NCBI GenBank assembly: GCA_024516155.1
Contig: JAJJXM010000017.1
Coordinates: forward strand, 372,001 to 436,000
Direction of reading: 5' to 3'
DNA: 64,000 nucleotides
DNA from: Pyronema omphalodes
Taxonomy: Eukaryota > Ascomycota > Pezizomycetes > Pezizales > Pyronemataceae
Shown: one piece after another, positions 60,541 through 64,000 of the stretch
Layout of the letters: every line of letters begins with the position of its first letter
How positions within the stretch are numbered: position 1 is the stretch's first letter
Position numbers and translations under genes: made by a program
Notes under the pieces: generated by a model
Databases searched by the model: none
What the model was told of the DNA's origin: nothing
What the model saw: the letters and a program-made list of their open reading frames with translations, nothing else

Positions 60541-61387
60541 GGCGACGAGGGGTGCTGCCGGACGATGGTGATGGCCGTGGGGTGGTGTTGCGGTCGCGGG
60601 TGGTGATCTGGGGTTGTGGTGCGTGGTGGTCTAGTGGATATACGCTAGGCATTGGTAGACTGTAGGTGACTACTGGTCACTACATATGGTCATTGGAGGG
60701 TCGCCTACGGGGGCCTACGGCCGATGGTGCATATGGTACATATATCACGGGAGACTTGCAAGACATAAAAGACTTGCACTGATTGCAAGACACGAAGAAC
60801 ACGAAAAACACGAAAAACATAAAAGACACAAAAGACCCTAAAAACACGAAAGACATACTGCAAGGGGATCCCCCATTTCCCGCCTTTATGGATTCTTAAC
60901 CCGAAATTGGAAGCCCAATTTCATTCCCTAACCGCATGTTCCAAAGCCAAAATTTCTTTATCTCTGTCCGTAAGAATCAATTTGTATTGATGTTTCTCCG
61001 GGACCCAAAGTTTTCGGATATGTCTGTTACCTGGCACCATACACCATATATACACATCGATACAGATTAGCGAGCGTCTCGGTACCTTACCTACGCTTAT
61101 GTACGAGGATTACATAGTACATAGTACATACAACGAACCTAATCCCAAGGATACAACAAAACTTTTAATACAGCACGAAATATATCTTCTTTAATATAAC
61201 GTTGTGGTATACATATAAATCCTTATTGATTTTTGTTATATCACAGAGGGCTCATGGATTACCAGTTGGTCCAAGCTCTCGTGCTCAGTGCTCACCTCCG
61301 GCTATGTATCAGATCTCTCACTCTAGTGGTGCACGGCCCATAAATCAAAAAACAAACCTAATAAAAATCCCCGAACTCCGGAGATCT

Positions 61388-61440
61388 TAAAAGTTAAAAG
61401 TTAAAAACTTAAAAACTTAAAAACTTAAAAACTTAAAAAC
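61388..61440. repeat. 10 bp AAAACTTAAA tandem repeat
   Basis: About five units of TTAAAAACTT/AAAAGTTA, very AT-rich. Confidence 0.85.
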
Positions 61441-61767
61441 AACGTCCTAGCTAGATATATATATAGCTTTTAGTTTATGATTTATTCCGAGTCACAAAAG
61501 AAGGTGAGCCAGTGTGATTTACTAACAATGAGCTGCTCAATGTCACGACTCACCATAGTTAATGTTACAGTAGTAAATACACTGGAACCTAAATAAACTT
61601 GATTAGCTGGATTAGCTGCATCATAATCACAATCATTGAAGCGTAAAAGTAAAGCTCAATAATATGTATTAAGACTCTATCTAATTCTTCTTCTTATCTC
61701 GACTAGGTACAAGTTACAAGTTACAAGCTGTAAGCCACAATCCACAATCCACAATCGACAAGCCAAC

Positions 61768-61795
61768 AAAAAAAAAAAAAAAAAAAAAAAAAAAA
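61768..61795. repeat. A28 homopolymer
   Basis: Uninterrupted run of 28 A, followed by further A-rich sequence to about 61872. It lies 350 bp beyond the stop codon of the minus-strand gene at the right edge. Confidence 0.9.
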
Positions 61796-62146
61796 CTAAT
61801 CTGGGTATACCCTAAAAAAACAAAAAAAACAACAAAAAAAAAACAAAAAAAGAAAACAAGAAAAAAAAAAACTCCTTAAAACTCCAGAAAAGCACACCTA
61901 CACCTGTATGCATGCATATACAAATTTGTAACGACAACCAGCACAGCTTCTCTTCATATATCCGTATCCTCTATACCATCGGTGTATGTGTATCTGTGTA
62001 TCCTTCAAGTTTCATCCTCCGCCACTTTACAGTCCATCTTTCGCTGTTCGTAGTTCGCAGTTCTTAATACCATTATTCATATATCCATTCCATCCAATTC
62101 TATCCCCAATCCCCCATCCATCATCGCTACAACCCATATTCACAGT

Positions 62147-64000
62147 TTAAGCACCCGTTAAATCCAGCACCTGAACATTTTCAAAAACCCTCAAGCCGTC
62201 TTTAGTAGATTCCCCACTCTTTGCTTCCTCCCAAACACCCGGCTGCCAACTTGCAACCGAGACACTAACGAATGGTTGCTGGATTCCTAGGCCTTTTAAT
62301 TCCTCTTTATTCTCTTTCTTCTCTGCTTGACTTTCCCATGTATCGGTATTGTCGGCAGAGTGATGGGAGTGATGGGACTGGGTGTCTGATTTTCCGAAAC
62401 TGGAACAAATAGAAGAAACCGAAAGCTGGCGATTTCCATTCTTAGGCATTGTGGTGTTATCTTCAGCCTCGCTATCAAACGCATCATGAATTCCAAGGCC
62501 GATACCCAAGCCAACATTTCCCGATCGTGCCGTCAGGACGCCCGTTGGTGATTCCTGTAGCGAAGAAGTAGTAGTACCCGAAACGCGACTCTTCCTACTT
62601 CTCTCCGAACCCGTCGAAAGTCTATGATTATTTTCCTCCGGTGTTTTACTTCGAACTCTAAGTCTTTCAATTCCTTGTACAACTTTCTCCTCTTCGTCTC
62701 TTTCAGCAAGTTCATCAACCTCCAATGGAGCCTGCCATCCATGTTCCGGCATTGGACTCCAAAGATCTTGTTCCCCTCTTTCCTCACGAGGGCTCCAGGC
62801 CCATTCATCTTCCGTTCTTGGACTCATCATTCCATCTACTGCCGGTGTTCGCTTTCTCCGTCTTCGGACTGTGATATTTGGTGATTCGACTACACTTTCG
62901 AAATCTACCTTCCGCCCAGTTTGGCGGGGTGTATCCGGCATCTGGGTAGCCGATGTACTTCCCTCTCTAATCGCAATAGTTTCTAGACTCCTTACCAGCG
63001 CTGCCACCTTCCCGCTTGCTACTCTTCGTAACCCCGGAGAGGTCTGAGAGGCGGGGATAGGTGGAGTTTTGGGACGAGTAGCGGATTCTAATGCTTCCCG
63101 GAGCTTTGGGGAGGAGGAACGAATCCAGGGGATTTCAGCGGAAGAAAGAGAGGGGATACCATAGCCGCCTAAGGATGTGGTACGGGAACCGACGGGGCGG
63201 AAGGGGGAGGGCGTGCAAAGGTCTATTACCTCTGATGCTCGAGAACGTACTGGAGTACCGGGACGGGATTCGGCGAGGGGGTCGAGAGTTGAGAGATGTG
63301 TCCTTTGGGGGCGTGCGCTGAGGGCGCTGGCGGACACGGTACGTTGAGGGTTTGGGCGGGGGAGGGCGAAGTTGGGGGACGTGGAAAAACGCTGAGGGGG
63401 AGGAGGGGAGAGGGGGGCGCTATTGGTACGGGCTATTGGTGGTTTTGGGGCATGAAGGTTGAGGGTGCTGGAGACTGTGCGGAGGCGGGATTGAGCGGTG
63501 CTGACGCGGCGAGTTGAGGGTTCTGGAGAGGGGTCTTTGGAGATGGGACGGCGGTAGGTGGGTTCCGGTGAGACATCTTTGGAGGATAATGGCGATGGAG
63601 ATAGGCCCTTGGGAACAGAGATATTGGTGGTGTTTTTGGAGACTTTGAGGTATTGCTGGGCATCGGGGGCGGGGATAGTAGCCTTCCGTCCACGAGGGGC
63701 CGCCGGGGCTTTGGTTGCTGCCTTCGATTTTGGTCGGACTTTGGTCTTGCCCGAGTCGTATTCGGTGATTCTATCGGGCATGCAGCGAGCGACGAAGGAT
63801 TCGAGAATCCAAATCCGTTCGGCGACATAAGGGTCCCAGGATTTTCCGCCTTCGCCGTCGTTCATAAGAGCTGCGTCATCATCTTCTAACACTCCAGCCT
63901 GTTCTTGTGCTTCAGCAGCATCATCTTCCTCCTCTAGAGTCTTGTTGATGGGGACTATGTCCACCGGTGTGTAGCTGAGGCGGAGCTCGTTGCATAGGTC
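62147..64000 (-). CDS. C-terminal part of an unidentified Ser/Pro-rich protein (partial)
   Basis: The frame is open from the right edge of the window to a stop at 62147-62149, giving 617 residues with no start visible. I do not recognise the protein. It begins with an acidic patch (about residues 25-55) and a short ordered-looking segment, WDPYVAERIWILESFVARC. A long disordered region rich in Ser, Pro, Arg and Thr follows, with many SP/TP sites (candidate proline-directed kinase sites). Two short acid/hydrophobic motifs, EVIDLCTPSP in the middle and VQVLDLTGA at the C-terminus, resemble SUMO-interacting motifs. Codon use is steady and the frame is clean for 1.85 kb, so it is a real gene. A nuclear role is only a guess. 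Confidence 0.85.
   Translation of the reverse strand, partial: DLCNELRLSYTPVDIVPINKTLEEEDDAAEAQEQAGVLEDDDAALMNDGEGGKSWDPYVAERIWILESFVARCMPDRITEYDSGKTKVRPKSKAATKAPAAPRGRKATIPAPDAQQYLKVSKNTTNISVPKGLSPSPLSSKDVSPEPTYRRPISKDPSPEPSTRRVSTAQSRLRTVSSTLNLHAPKPPIARTNSAPLSPPPPQRFSTSPNFALPRPNPQRTVSASALSARPQRTHLSTLDPLAESRPGTPVRSRASEVIDLCTPSPFRPVGSRTTSLGGYGIPSLSSAEIPWIRSSSPKLREALESATRPKTPPIPASQTSPGLRRVASGKVAALVRSLETIAIREGSTSATQMPDTPRQTGRKVDFESVVESPNITVRRRRKRTPAVDGMMSPRTEDEWAWSPREERGEQDLWSPMPEHGWQAPLEVDELAERDEEEKVVQGIERLRVRSKTPEENNHRLSTGSERSRKSRVSGTTTSSLQESPTGVLTARSGNVGLGIGLGIHDAFDSEAEDNTTMPKNGNRQLSVSSICSSFGKSDTQSHHSHHSADNTDTWESQAEKKENKEELKGLGIQQPFVSVSVASWQPGVWEEAKSGESTKDGLRVFENVQVLDLTGA

Larger units (their letters stand above)
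60541..62146. other. Intergenic region with simple repeats
   Basis: No gene is supported. Degenerate ACACGAAAAA-type tandem repeats run at about 60760-60855, an AAAACTTAAA tandem at about 61388-61440, ACAAGTT/CACAATC short tandems at about 61710-61755, and an A28 run at 61768-61795. Confidence 0.55.

Overview
The window is nuclear DNA of a filamentous ascomycete. The signs are short GT-AG introns of about 50 to 100 nt (the last transportin intron carries a TACTAAC branch site), two Zn2Cys6 transcription factors, a Pth11/SAT4-type seven-helix membrane protein, and a secreted large-subunit catalase. Protein style suggests Leotiomycetes, perhaps Sclerotiniaceae. That placement is an inference; no search was run. 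Gene density is low: ten protein genes and two tRNA genes in 64 kb, separated by gaps of up to 8 kb.

Layout. (1) 1-14.2 kb is bounded by two near-identical tRNA-Ser(AGA) genes in opposite orientation. Between them lie a TA-flanked 1.54 kb element with long inverted repeats and no visible transposase (1757-3294), an MFS sugar transporter (minus, six exons) and a SAT4-family membrane protein (plus, four exons). (2) 14.2-19.3 kb holds the remains of a HAMP-repeat (group III) histidine kinase, in two pieces about 3.3 kb apart. (3) 19.3-21.6 kb is a secreted catalase, followed by an 8 kb gene desert. (4) 29.5-37.7 kb is the densest part. A fused isochorismatase-like/allophanate-hydrolase-like amidase is transcribed away from a Zn2Cys6 regulator, and next to them is intronless HSP104 with perfect heat-shock elements. 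(5) 37.7-44.3 kb is repeat-rich and empty. (6) 44.3-46.1 kb is an Upc2-like Zn2Cys6 factor. (7) 51.4-54.4 kb is transportin (Kap104). (8) 59.4-60.5 kb is a sideroflexin. (9) 62.1-64.0 kb is the C-terminal part of a disordered Ser/Pro-rich protein that runs off the right edge.

Functional links. The amidase fusion and its divergent regulator share one 724 bp promoter region and probably form a regulatory pair. The other genes are unrelated single-copy genes of transport, stress defence and nuclear import. I rebuilt every intron by hand so that the joined frames close on a multiple of three and restore family motifs. No dramatic new system was evident. The most interesting items are the amidase fusion whose isochorismatase domain has lost its catalytic Cys and Asp, the split kinase relic beside a duplicated tRNA, and the foldback element.
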